A stretch of DNA of 64,000 nucleotides from Terrimonas_A sp051954695 (GTDB lineage: Bacteria; Bacteroidota; Bacteroidia; Chitinophagales; Chitinophagaceae): assembly GCA_051954695.1 (NCBI GenBank), contig JBQCHL010000031.1, positions 1 through 64,000 of the forward strand. Direction: 5' to 3'. The notes below the pieces were generated by a model, which saw only the letters and a program-made list of their open reading frames with translations, was not told where the DNA came from and ran no database searches. Positions 51,293 through 59,581 of the stretch are shown here, piece after piece (positions within the stretch are counted from its first letter, which is position 1; each line of letters begins with the position of its first letter). Position numbers and translations under genes: made by a program.

Positions 51293-53164
51293 ATGCATTA
51301 TGTTTCTGTAGAGAACCTGGCCAAGAGTTATGGTATACAACCACTTTTCCAGGGAATTTCCTTTCATATAGAAGAAGGTGACAAAATTGCCCTGGTGGCA
51401 CGAAATGGTTCCGGTAAATCCACTTTATTAAGAATACTGGCAGGAAAAGAGTTTGCCGATGCCGGCAAAGTATGGATCAATAAGGATGTGGATGTGGTTC
51501 TCTTTGAACAGGAGCCGCAGTTTGATGAAAATAAATCAGTGCTCGATAATATTTTCTTCCACAACCACCCTGTGATCAAAGCCATTAAGGAATTTGAAGT
51601 GATCAGCGAAGAAAATGATGTGGACAGGCTCACTGAAGCCATCGTAAAAATGGACGAGTTAGGCGCCTGGGATTTTGATGCAAAAGTGAAACAAATATTG
51701 GGCAAGCTCAATATCCATCATCTGCAACAACCGGTGAAAACATTGAGCGGAGGCCAGCGAAAAAGGGTAGCATTAGCCAAAACACTGATCGATATCGGCT
51801 TTGAACATAAACATGTATTGCTGATCATGGATGAACCAACCAACCACCTCGATGTGGAAATGGTGGAATGGCTGGAGCATTATCTCGATAAAGAAAATGT
51901 AACACTCCTGCTGGTTACACATGACCGCTATTTCCTCGATGCCGTTTGTGAAGAGATATGGGAACTCGAAGGAAGCAATCTCTATGTCCACAAAGGAAAT
52001 TATGAAAATTTCCTGGAGAAGAAAGCAGCACGCATAGAAAATGAGAGTGCCAGTATAGATAAGGCCCGCAACACTTATCGCCGCGAGCTGGAATGGATGC
52101 GTAAACAGCCAAAAGCACGTACCACCAAATCAAAAAGCCGGCAGGATAACTTCTATGAAGTGGAAAAGAAAGCAAAGCAGCGGGTAGAAGATCAGCAACT
52201 GGAGCTGCAAATGAAGATGAACCGGCTGGGAGGAAAAGTAGTGGAGATGAAAAAAGTCTATAAAAATTTTGGTGATAAGATCATCCTGAAAGGATTTGAC
52301 TATACTTTTTCCAAAGGTGAACGCATTGGAGTAGTAGGAAAGAACGGAGCAGGTAAATCTACCTTTATCAATATCATCCAGGGAATTGAAAATCCTGATA
52401 GCGGAAAGATCAATGTAGGTGACACGGTGATTTTTGGCAATTACTCACAACAGGGACTCGTAGTAAAGGAAGATATGCGGGTGATCGAGTTTGTAAAGAA
52501 TATTGCGGAAAATTTTCCCCTTGCAAGTGGAGGTTCGCTTACAGCAGCGCAGTTTCTACAACTGTTTTTGTTTGACCCCGACAAGCAATACACCTATATC
52601 AGCAAATTAAGTGGTGGGGAAAAAAGAAGACTGCACTTATTATCTATCTTATTCCGCAATCCCAATTTTCTTGTACTGGATGAACCAACCAATGATCTCG
52701 ATCTTCCAACTTTAAGCGTGTTGGAAAATTTCCTTAGCGAGTTTCCCGGTTGCCTGCTTATTGTATCGCACGACCGTTATTTTATGGACCGGCTGGTAGA
52801 TCACTTATTTGTATTTGAAGGCGACGGAGTAGTACGTGATTTCCCCGGCAACTATACTCAATACCGCCTGGAACAATCGAAAGGGGAAAATAAAGCTGCG
52901 TCCAAACAAGAAGCTGCAAAACCTGCAACTCCTGCTCCTGCTGCGAATAAACGGCAGCTCAGCTTTAAGGAAAAAAGAGAATTTGAATCGCTCGAAAAAG
53001 AACTAGGTGAGCTTGCCAAAGAAAAAGAAACGATCAGTACAAAACTAAATAGCAGCAACCTTCCTTTTGAAGAAGTGCAGCAACTGGCTAACCGCATCGG
53101 GGAGATAGCGCAATTGTTGGACGAAAAGGAAATGCGCTGGCTGGAACTTAGCGAACTGCAATAA
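51293..53164 (+). CDS. ABC-F family ATPase (Uup-like)
   Basis: A 623-aa soluble protein of two ABC domains, without membrane segments. First Walker A ARNGSGKST (36-44), signature LSGGQRKRVALA; second Walker A KNGAGKST, signature LSGGEKRRLHLL, joined by the basic linker (about 245-310) typical of ribosome-binding ABC-F proteins. The C-terminal coiled coil (about 560-623, with KLNSSNLPFEEVQQL) marks the Uup branch, which acts in translation or ribosome/DNA processes. It has a leaderless-type start. Confidence 0.93.
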   Translation: MHYVSVENLAKSYGIQPLFQGISFHIEEGDKIALVARNGSGKSTLLRILAGKEFADAGKVWINKDVDVVLFEQEPQFDENKSVLDNIFFHNHPVIKAIKEFEVISEENDVDRLTEAIVKMDELGAWDFDAKVKQILGKLNIHHLQQPVKTLSGGQRKRVALAKTLIDIGFEHKHVLLIMDEPTNHLDVEMVEWLEHYLDKENVTLLLVTHDRYFLDAVCEEIWELEGSNLYVHKGNYENFLEKKAARIENESASIDKARNTYRRELEWMRKQPKARTTKSKSRQDNFYEVEKKAKQRVEDQQLELQMKMNRLGGKVVEMKKVYKNFGDKIILKGFDYTFSKGERIGVVGKNGAGKSTFINIIQGIENPDSGKINVGDTVIFGNYSQQGLVVKEDMRVIEFVKNIAENFPLASGGSLTAAQFLQLFLFDPDKQYTYISKLSGGEKRRLHLLSILFRNPNFLVLDEPTNDLDLPTLSVLENFLSEFPGCLLIVSHDRYFMDRLVDHLFVFEGDGVVRDFPGNYTQYRLEQSKGENKAASKQEAAKPATPAPAANKRQLSFKEKREFESLEKELGELAKEKETISTKLNSSNLPFEEVQQLANRIGEIAQLLDEKEMRWLELSELQ

Positions 53165-53532
53165 ACGTCATGCCTACTGACATAAATTCAGCTCCTTCCC
53201 TGTTGTTAATAAAATAAAAATGACAGGTGTTTTATTCTGGTGATACGGAACCAGTTAGGTGCTCTACCGGCCTTTCTGACCGGTTTAAAGCATGCCGGTG
53301 GCACAAATTTTGGAATTTATAGCGTACAATGCAGCGATTTGATACTCATTGTATGTCCAATATTTTAAGAAACAACCGGTAATCGTAAAAATCCGATGTT
53401 GACAACTTTCGTTTCAAACTATTGCAAGGATTAGAACGGTTGAGTAGTTTAGCGTCAGATTTTTCACACCCAATTCCTGCGAAGAAAACAATTCCAATCT
53501 CCTGAATTGTTAACGAAAATGGTACCCTACCC
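53165..53532. other. 368-bp intergenic region before the region-2 sigma gene
   Basis: It holds no gene that I can support; a 62-codon minus-strand frame at 53346-53534 is rejected. It contains repeated ACCGGC/ACCGGT and GCCGGT words (about 53264-53300) that may form imperfect hairpins, and no confident promoter. Confidence 0.4.
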
Positions 53533-54033
53533 ATGAGCAGGACATTTACATCCGATCAGGAACTGATTGATCGCCTCTTATCAAACGACACAGAAGCTTT
53601 TGAAGAACTGTATCGTCGTTATTGGTATAGTTTGTACACGTACAGTCTTAAAAAATTACACTCTTCCAAAGATGCCCGCCAGATTGTTAAAAACATCTTT
53701 ATTGAATTATGGGAAAAAAGACATGAATGGCCGGCCAACTTCTCCGTTTCGCAGCATTTATATACTTCTGTAAGAAGAAGTGTGGTTGAATGCCTGAACG
53801 AGAAACTGGAAAATGACGATTACACCGAACTGGTGGAAAAGCAAATTACAGAAGGCTTCAGCGCAGAAGCTTTACAGGATGCGCGCAAACCCGTACAGCA
53901 AAGACAATCCGCACCCACTGCCTCCGAATTGACAAGGCAACACACCATCTCCAATGAAGGACCGAAAAATCATGCATTGAATATGGCCAGCATGAAATGG
54001 CTTCTGCAAATGGTAGCCGCCAAGCTGGATTAA
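53533..54033 (+). CDS. Sigma-70-like protein with region 2 only
   Basis: A 166-aa protein. Residues 7-90 match ECF sigma region 2: DQELIDRLLSNDTEAFEELYRRYWYSLYTYSLKKL and DARQIVKNIFIELWEKR (the 2.2 core-binding helix). After residue 95 there is no region 4: no helix-turn-helix, only about 70 polar residues (QQRQSAPTASELTRQHTISN) ending MKWLLQMVAAKLD. There is no space for region 4 before the next gene, so it is not a simple recent truncation. It is followed 54 bp later by a FecR-like stub, and may be a degenerate sigma/anti-sigma pair. Confidence 0.75.
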   Translation: MSRTFTSDQELIDRLLSNDTEAFEELYRRYWYSLYTYSLKKLHSSKDARQIVKNIFIELWEKRHEWPANFSVSQHLYTSVRRSVVECLNEKLENDDYTELVEKQITEGFSAEALQDARKPVQQRQSAPTASELTRQHTISNEGPKNHALNMASMKWLLQMVAAKLD

Positions 54034-54087
54034 TAACATACATGATTTGTGACAGATACCCTATTACTTCTTACCTAAAAGAACATT

Positions 54088-54330
54088 ATGAAAACAGAGA
54101 TCTTACATCGAAAACTGGAGAGATACATTAATGGTGAAGCATTGCCCGCCGAAACAAGACAGATACAGACCTGGCTCTCCTGCACTACTTCTGAACAACA
54201 ATTAACAGCTGCAGAAAAAATGCAACTGGAACAGGATATCCTGCAGGAAATTCAGGCACATACAGCCTACCCGCTTTTTTACCCTAAAAAGGAAAAACCC
54301 TGGTGGCAGAAAATAACTGCAATGTTTTAG
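54088..54330 (+). CDS. FecR-like N-terminal stub
   Basis: An 80-aa protein. Residues 1-35 (LHRKLERYINGEALPAETRQIQTWL) match the cytoplasmic anti-sigma segment at the N-terminus of FecR proteins (typically ERYLNG...W). It then has a helical stretch (AAEKMQLEQDILQEIQ) and a short Lys/Trp-rich end (KEKPWWQKITAMF). There is no TM and no periplasmic FecR domain, unlike normal FecR of about 330 aa. It may be a free anti-sigma regulator of the preceding region-2 protein. Confidence 0.65.
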   Translation: MKTEILHRKLERYINGEALPAETRQIQTWLSCTTSEQQLTAAEKMQLEQDILQEIQAHTAYPLFYPKKEKPWWQKITAMF

Positions 54331-54371
54331 GAACACACAATAGAGTTTGTTAGCAAAATCGAACTAAATTT

Positions 54372-54441
54372 AAGGTTTAAAGGTTTAAGAGTTTAATGCT
54401 GCCCTCCGGAATAACATTAAACTCTTAAACCTTTAAACCTT
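54372..54441. repeat. Perfect 27-bp AT-rich palindrome
   Basis: Arms 54372-54398 and 54415-54441 are perfectly complementary over 27 bp, with a 16-nt GC-rich loop. The arm consists of GGTTTAA-like repeated words. It lies after the FecR stub and before the DUF4254 gene. It could be a terminator or a dispersed palindrome. Confidence 0.8.
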
Positions 54442-54473
54442 TTATAAATCTCCCCCATCTACCATTTGGAATG

Positions 54474-54481
54474 TATCTTTG
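54474..54481 (+). promoter_or_regulatory. Putative -7 box of the DUF4254-GT9 operon
   Basis: TATCTTTG matches TAnnTTTG, 27 nt before the ATG at 54509. Confidence 0.45.
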
Positions 54482-54508
54482 GCGCGCTAAGGCATTTTAA
54501 CTGTTGTT

Positions 54509-55132
54509 ATGATAAGCTCTCTTTCCAATACCATTTTTGAAAAAAGTATCGCCGACTATCATGTTGCCGATAATGTGGACACGGTCATCAATAACCCCTA
54601 TCCAAAGGATAAGCTTGAACACCTGCTGTACCTGAAAAACTGGATCGATACTGTGCAATGGCACCTGGAAGATATAATCCGCAACCCCGCCATCGACCCC
54701 GTGGAAGCCCTGGCCATCAAGCGCAGGATCGACTCTTCCAACCAGGAAAGAACAGATGTAGTGGAATATATCGACAGCTATTTCCTGAAACAATATGCGG
54801 GCATTAAACCACAGCCTACGGCTTCCATCAATACGGAAAGTCCTGCCTGGGCTATAGATCGCTTATCCATTCTTGCCCTGAAGATCTATCATATGCGGAT
54901 CGAAGCGGAAAGAAAAGATGCAAGCCCTGAACATATTGCAGCCTGCCAGCAAAAACTGGCCGTATTGCTGGAGCAGCGAAAAGACCTTTCCACTGCTATT
55001 GATGAATTGCTCTCCGATATAGAACAGGGAAAAAAATACATGAAGGTGTACAAGCAAATGAAAATGTATAACGACCCTTCACTGAACCCTGTATTGTACC
55101 AGCAGCAAACCTCTGCGGCCAATGGAGCCTAA
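54509..55132 (+). CDS. DUF4254 family protein
   Basis: A 207-aa cytoplasmic, helical protein of the DUF4254 family, typical of Bacteroidota. Landmarks are LKNWIDTVQWHLEDIIRNPAIDPVEALAIKRRIDSSNQERTDVVEYID and SPAWAIDRLSILALKIYHM. Its function is unknown, but it is regularly encoded with a GT9 glycosyltransferase, as here: the GT9 start overlaps its last 11 bp. A role in lipopolysaccharide or other surface-glycan assembly is inferred from that. Confidence 0.9.
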   Translation: MISSLSNTIFEKSIADYHVADNVDTVINNPYPKDKLEHLLYLKNWIDTVQWHLEDIIRNPAIDPVEALAIKRRIDSSNQERTDVVEYIDSYFLKQYAGIKPQPTASINTESPAWAIDRLSILALKIYHMRIEAERKDASPEHIAACQQKLAVLLEQRKDLSTAIDELLSDIEQGKKYMKVYKQMKMYNDPSLNPVLYQQQTSAANGA

Positions 55133-56156
55133 ACACATCCTGGTTATACGGACCTCTGCACTCGGAGATGTGGCCATGACAGTGCCTGTATTAAAGCAAC
55201 TGTTGAAGCACTATCCGGCATTGCAATTGACCGTACTTACTTCCCCGTCTTTTACACCGCTCTTTGAGCCCCTGGAAAGGACGACCATTTATGCACTCGA
55301 AAAAAGAGGAAAGCATAAAGGCCTGTTGGGTATATACCGTTTGTTCAGGGAACTGAAAGCAGACCATAAATTTGACGCAGTAGCAGATCTGCACAATGTG
55401 CTTCGCTCCACTCTGCTGCGATCATTGTTCAAACTTGCCGGTATCAGAACAGCCAAGATCGATAAGGGCCGTAAGGGAAAAAAAGAACTCACTTCAAAGC
55501 AAAACAAAAAGCTGGTCCAGTTAAAAACATCCTTCCAGCGCTATGCAGATGTATTTTCGGCAATTGATCTGCCTTTTGTTTTGGATACTCAGCAAGGCGT
55601 ATATCCTCAGCGCCTTCTTTCTGATAATACAGCAACACTCTTTCTACCCGGAAAAAAACATATAGGGATCGCACCTTTTGCGAAACATGAAGAGAAAATG
55701 TATCCCACCGAAAAAACTTTAGTAGTGATCAGTTCTCTTTTATCCGACCCCAACAACCAGGTATTCCTGTTAGGAGGAGGTAAAGATGAAATAAAAGTGC
55801 TGGCAGAATGGGAAAAGCAATTTCCAGGCGTCGTTAACCTGGCCGGCAAGTTTTCATTGAAGGAAGAACTGGCTATTATCAGTCATCTTGATGTGCTCAT
55901 CAGTATGGATTCCGCCAATATGCATCTTGCATCTTTATTCGGCGTACCGGTAGTTTCCGTCTGGGGTGCTACTCATCCCTATGCAGGCTTTTATGGCTGG
56001 GGACAAAAAAAGGAAAATGCTGTGCAGATGGACCTTTATTGCAGGCCCTGCTCCGTGTTTGGCAATAAACCCTGCTACCGGGGAGATCATGCGTGTATGG
56101 AGCAATTGCCCGAGAGTTGGATCATTACAAAAGGGCTTACTCACTTTTCCACATAG
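55122..56156 (+). CDS. GT9 family glycosyltransferase (heptosyltransferase-like)
   Basis: A 344-aa GT-B enzyme. The N-terminus MEPKHILVIRTSALGDVAMTVPVLKQLL is the acceptor-binding signature of ADP-heptose:LPS heptosyltransferases; the C-terminal SMDSANMHLASLFGVPVVSVWGATHPYAGFYGW is the sugar-nucleotide site. It likely adds a sugar to the lipid A-core region. It overlaps the DUF4254 gene by 11 bp (co-transcribed), and its 3' end overlaps the convergent MFS gene by 16 bp. Confidence 0.93.
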   Translation: MEPKHILVIRTSALGDVAMTVPVLKQLLKHYPALQLTVLTSPSFTPLFEPLERTTIYALEKRGKHKGLLGIYRLFRELKADHKFDAVADLHNVLRSTLLRSLFKLAGIRTAKIDKGRKGKKELTSKQNKKLVQLKTSFQRYADVFSAIDLPFVLDTQQGVYPQRLLSDNTATLFLPGKKHIGIAPFAKHEEKMYPTEKTLVVISSLLSDPNNQVFLLGGGKDEIKVLAEWEKQFPGVVNLAGKFSLKEELAIISHLDVLISMDSANMHLASLFGVPVVSVWGATHPYAGFYGWGQKKENAVQMDLYCRPCSVFGNKPCYRGDHACMEQLPESWIITKGLTHFST

Positions 56157-57382
56157 TTCAGGTCTTTCCCAAAGGTTTCTTTTGTAAACGCTGCTGCAAT
56201 CACGGTTATCGTCATGATGATCACTGCTGCATAGATACCGCCCTTTACATAACCCACACCTTCCATATTGCGCAGCCATTGAAAAAGTGGTAATACAAAG
56301 ATCGCCAGCATACCGCGCACCATATTGGGAATCGTGGTAGCAGCAGTAGCACGGAGATTGGTACCAAATTGTTCGGCTCCCATGGTCACGAAAATAGCCC
56401 AGAAGCCTGTACCAAAGCCCAGACCTGCGCATATCCAGTACATTTTGCTGGCAGAACCATTCCATTGAATGGTGAAGAAAAGTATCATGAACAGGATCGT
56501 GATCCCATAAAAAAGGAACAGGGCCTTTTTCCTGCTTTTCATCCATTGGCTAACAAACCCGATAGCAATATCTCCTAATGAAATAGCAGCATAAGCAAAC
56601 ATAATGGCTTTGCCGGGATCAATAGGCTCCTTGATGCCAAACCATTTCCCAAACTCACTGGAAAAGGTGACGAGCACTCCGATCACAAACCATGTAGGTA
56701 ATCCTATAAGTATCCCGCAGATATAACGCTTAAAGCGATTGGCATTATTAAACAGCATGAAGAAATTGCCGCGTTGCACATCCAGTTTCTTTACTTCATG
56801 AAACATGCCTGATTCAAAAACAGATATCCGTAAGATCAATAATAATAACCCGAGTCCTCCGCCAATGAAATAACAGGTTCTCCAGTGAAAGTTCTCTTTC
56901 ATGATGAATGCCACCACTGCGCCGGTGAGCCCGATGCCTGCCACCATGGAAGTGGCGATCCCTCTTTTCTCCTTGGGAGTGAGTTCAGATACCAGGGTGA
57001 TGCCTGCACCTAATTCCCCGGCAAGGCCAAGCCCTGCCACAAAGCGGATCCATTTATACTGGTCAACAGTCTCTACAAATCCATTCGCGATATTGGCGAG
57101 TGAATACAAAATGATCGAGCCGAATAATACGCTTAGCCGTCCGCGCCTGTCTCCAATTACACCTGCAATAATACCTCCTATCAGCAAGCCCCACATCTGC
57201 CATGTCAGGATCATTTCACCGTCTGTCAAAACCTGCTCTTCGGAAAGGCCGAAAGATCTTAAACTCGGAAGGCGTATAATACCGAACAGCAGCAGGTCAT
57301 AGATATCTACAAAATAACCCAGGGCTGCGACTATCACGGCCACACTGAAAATGGATTGTTTGTTGGCAAGCGGCGTGGACAT
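56141..57382 (-). CDS. MFS transporter, metabolite:proton symporter type
   Basis: A 413-aa, 12-TM permease. GDRRGRLSVLFGSIILYSLANIANGF is the loop 2-3 motif of the sugar-porter/metabolite-H+ symporter families. The N-terminal half has DIYDLLLFGIIRLPSLRSFGL. It has a large cytoplasmic loop between TM6 and TM7 with KKLDVQRGNFFML. The substrate is unknown (sugar phosphate, dicarboxylate or another acid). It is convergent with the GT9 gene and is followed by the DedA gene only 7 bp upstream on the same strand. Confidence 0.9.
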   Translation of the reverse strand: MSTPLANKQSIFSVAVIVAALGYFVDIYDLLLFGIIRLPSLRSFGLSEEQVLTDGEMILTWQMWGLLIGGIIAGVIGDRRGRLSVLFGSIILYSLANIANGFVETVDQYKWIRFVAGLGLAGELGAGITLVSELTPKEKRGIATSMVAGIGLTGAVVAFIMKENFHWRTCYFIGGGLGLLLLILRISVFESGMFHEVKKLDVQRGNFFMLFNNANRFKRYICGILIGLPTWFVIGVLVTFSSEFGKWFGIKEPIDPGKAIMFAYAAISLGDIAIGFVSQWMKSRKKALFLFYGITILFMILFFTIQWNGSASKMYWICAGLGFGTGFWAIFVTMGAEQFGTNLRATAATTIPNMVRGMLAIFVLPLFQWLRNMEGVGYVKGGIYAAVIIMTITVIAAAFTKETFGKDLNYVEK

Positions 57383-57389
57383 TGTTGGA

Positions 57390-58121
57390 TCAGGGGTTTA
57401 CATTATTATCTGTCGGAGGTGGCACTACCGGTTTTTTTGCAAAGAATAATTTATATAATACCGGCAATGTAGTGATCAGGATGATGACGATCGTAATTGC
57501 TTCGATATGATCTTTCAGGCTGAAACCAAACTTTCTTTCCACCCATGTTTGCAGGAAGAATCCGCCCAGCATCATGGAAGTTACCCAGCAAATGCTACCA
57601 AGGATATTATAGAAAATGAACTGGGGCCTTTCCATTTTCACAATACCTGCAACGATCGGTGCAAACGTCCGGATGATCGGAAGGAATTTGGCCAGGAAGA
57701 TCGTAGCCTTACCATACTCATGATAAAAATCCCGTGCCCTGATCAGGTGTTTCTTTTTAAATATCCAGGTATCTTTTCTTTCAAATAAGAGCGGACCGGT
57801 TTTATAGCCAAACCAGTAGCCTATAATATTACCCAATACAGAAGCAAGGATGATCATTAAGATGATAACGATATGGTAGAACCCGAACGACATATGGCCA
57901 TCGTCGGTAACACCGGCCAGTTCTTTTACCAGGTTGTTCATGAATATGCCAGCTGCAAAAAGCAAGGAATCGCCGGGAAGAAAGAAGCCAACGAATAAAC
58001 CTGTTTCGGCAAAAACAACAAACAATAAAAAATAAAGACCTCCATTCTCAATGATCCAGGTAATAAAACGTTGGATCATGCCTCCGCCCTCCAACAGGTA
58101 AATGTGTAATAAACTTTCCAT
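57390..58121 (-). CDS. DedA family membrane protein
   Basis: A 243-aa DedA-fold inner-membrane protein. Signatures: ETGLFVGFFLPGDSLLFAAGIF (re-entrant helix 1), FLAKFLPIIRTFAPIVAGI with the essential Arg-Thr (re-entrant helix 2) and NIIGYWFGYKTG. Some members flip undecaprenyl phosphate or phospholipids; others affect membrane potential. It is just upstream of the MFS gene (7-bp gap) in one operon. The start at 58121 is used; a Met 14 residues in is an alternative. Confidence 0.93.
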   Translation of the reverse strand: MESLLHIYLLEGGGMIQRFITWIIENGGLYFLLFVVFAETGLFVGFFLPGDSLLFAAGIFMNNLVKELAGVTDDGHMSFGFYHIVIILMIILASVLGNIIGYWFGYKTGPLLFERKDTWIFKKKHLIRARDFYHEYGKATIFLAKFLPIIRTFAPIVAGIVKMERPQFIFYNILGSICWVTSMMLGGFFLQTWVERKFGFSLKDHIEAITIVIILITTLPVLYKLFFAKKPVVPPPTDNNVNP

Positions 58122-58178
58122 GCTTTAAATATATAAATGAATCTTGTTTGATAAGGTCTGTACAATATTGATATTAGG

Positions 58179-59417
58179 TTAAGAATTTTCCAATTCTCCT
58201 TCCCATTTGCTGACCACACTGGTAGCCAGTGCATTTCCTACTACGTTGGTAGCAGTGCGGAACATATCGCAAAAATGGTCGATCGGCAGGATCAGCGCAA
58301 TGCCTTCCGGGGGGATATTGAACATGGCGCAGGTTGCAGTAACTACCACCAACGATGCCCTCGGCACGCCTGCAATGCCTTTGCTGGTCAGCATCAGCAC
58401 CAGCAGCATAGTTAATTGCGTACCAATGTCCATTTGTATTCCATAAGCCTGAGCAATGGCAATGCTGGCAAAGGTCATATACATCATGCTGCCATCAAGG
58501 TTGAATGAATAACCAAGCGGCAATACAAAAGCAACGATCTTGTCCTTACAGCCAAACCGTTCCAGCTCTTCTGTCAGTTTGGGAAACACTGCCTCACTGC
58601 TGGTGGTGCTGAATGCAATAAGCAGAGGCTGCGAGATCCTCCGCAACAGTATAAATAACCTGTTGCCTAAAATAAGATAACCCACCGTCAGCAGGATCAC
58701 CCATAATAATGCAATACCAATGAGGAAATATAAAAGATACTGCCCATAAAAATTGAATACGCCCAGACCTTTGGTCGCAATTACGGCTGCGATAGCGCCA
58801 AACACACCCAATGGGGCGAAGTTCATTACATACCCCACCATTTTCAGGATCACATGCGCGGCAGCATCCAGTGCTTTCACAACAGGTTTGGCTTTTTCAC
58901 CAATAGCCGTACAGGCAACGCCAAAGAAAATACTGAACACCACAAGTTGCAACACTTCATTATTGGCCATTGACTCCAACACACTGCGGGGGAAAACGTG
59001 CTCAACAAATTTGGCTAATGAAAATTCCTGTGTTTTACCGATCAGGTCTTTTGCACCTGCTGTGTCTGCATTGCTCAGATCGATCGCCGCTCCTGGCTTG
59101 AATAAATTCACCAGTATCATTCCCAACAGCAGACTGGCCAGTGAGGCCGTGATAAACCACAAAAGGGCTTTGCCCCCTACCCGGCCAACAGTCTTAAGAT
59201 CGCCCAGTTTGGCAATCCCTACCACCAGGGTGCTGAACACAAGGGGAGCGATGATCATCTGCACCAACCGGAGGAAAATGGTGGTCAGCAATTTGATATT
59301 CGTGGAAAAGGATTGAATGAAATCCGGGGTGGCCTGCTGGTGAACAATATACCCTACTAATACGCCCAGGGCCATTGCGACAAGAATGAATATGGTGAGC
59401 CGGTTACCTTTAGACAT
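58179..59417 (-). CDS. Dicarboxylate/amino acid:cation symporter (DAACS)
   Basis: A 412-aa transporter of the glutamate/C4-dicarboxylate family (GltP/DctA fold). The serine-rich hairpin STTSSEAVFPKL, the sodium/substrate helix NLDGSMMYMTFASIAIAQ and the second hairpin SKGIAGVPRASLVVV are all present. Whether it carries glutamate, aspartate or dicarboxylates cannot be decided by eye. The ATG at 59417 is used; an in-frame TTG lies two codons upstream. It is divergent from the amino-acid permease gene. Confidence 0.93.
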   Translation of the reverse strand: MSKGNRLTIFILVAMALGVLVGYIVHQQATPDFIQSFSTNIKLLTTIFLRLVQMIIAPLVFSTLVVGIAKLGDLKTVGRVGGKALLWFITASLASLLLGMILVNLFKPGAAIDLSNADTAGAKDLIGKTQEFSLAKFVEHVFPRSVLESMANNEVLQLVVFSIFFGVACTAIGEKAKPVVKALDAAAHVILKMVGYVMNFAPLGVFGAIAAVIATKGLGVFNFYGQYLLYFLIGIALLWVILLTVGYLILGNRLFILLRRISQPLLIAFSTTSSEAVFPKLTEELERFGCKDKIVAFVLPLGYSFNLDGSMMYMTFASIAIAQAYGIQMDIGTQLTMLLVLMLTSKGIAGVPRASLVVVTATCAMFNIPPEGIALILPIDHFCDMFRTATNVVGNALATSVVSKWEGELENS

Positions 59418-59549
59418 AAGCAAATCGGGGTGTAAAAAACCCGAAAATCGGAAAAAATACCGAGCGGCAAAAACATTTACCCCTTTTAGGACCCATTTAC
59501 TTAAAAGAAATAAAAGGCCGAATTAAATTATTGTTTACTTTACGACCTT

Positions 59550-59557
59550 TATTTTCG
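59550..59557 (+). promoter_or_regulatory. Possible -7 box of the amino-acid permease
   Basis: TATTTTCG, one base from TAnnTTTG, about 24 nt before the ATG at 59582, with TTGTTTAC (59531-59538) upstream at roughly the -33 distance. Confidence 0.35.
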
Positions 59558-59581
59558 AACTAAAACATAATAATCCCACTT

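Noticed and set aside
53346..53534. A 62-codon minus-strand frame before the region-2 sigma gene
   Set aside because: No protein-like pattern, and its start overlaps the sigma gene start region.
53533..54033. A frameshift that could restore sigma region 4 in the region-2 sigma gene
   Set aside because: Only 54 bp separate this gene from the next one, which is too short for region 4, and the polar tail of the gene itself shows no HTH pattern.
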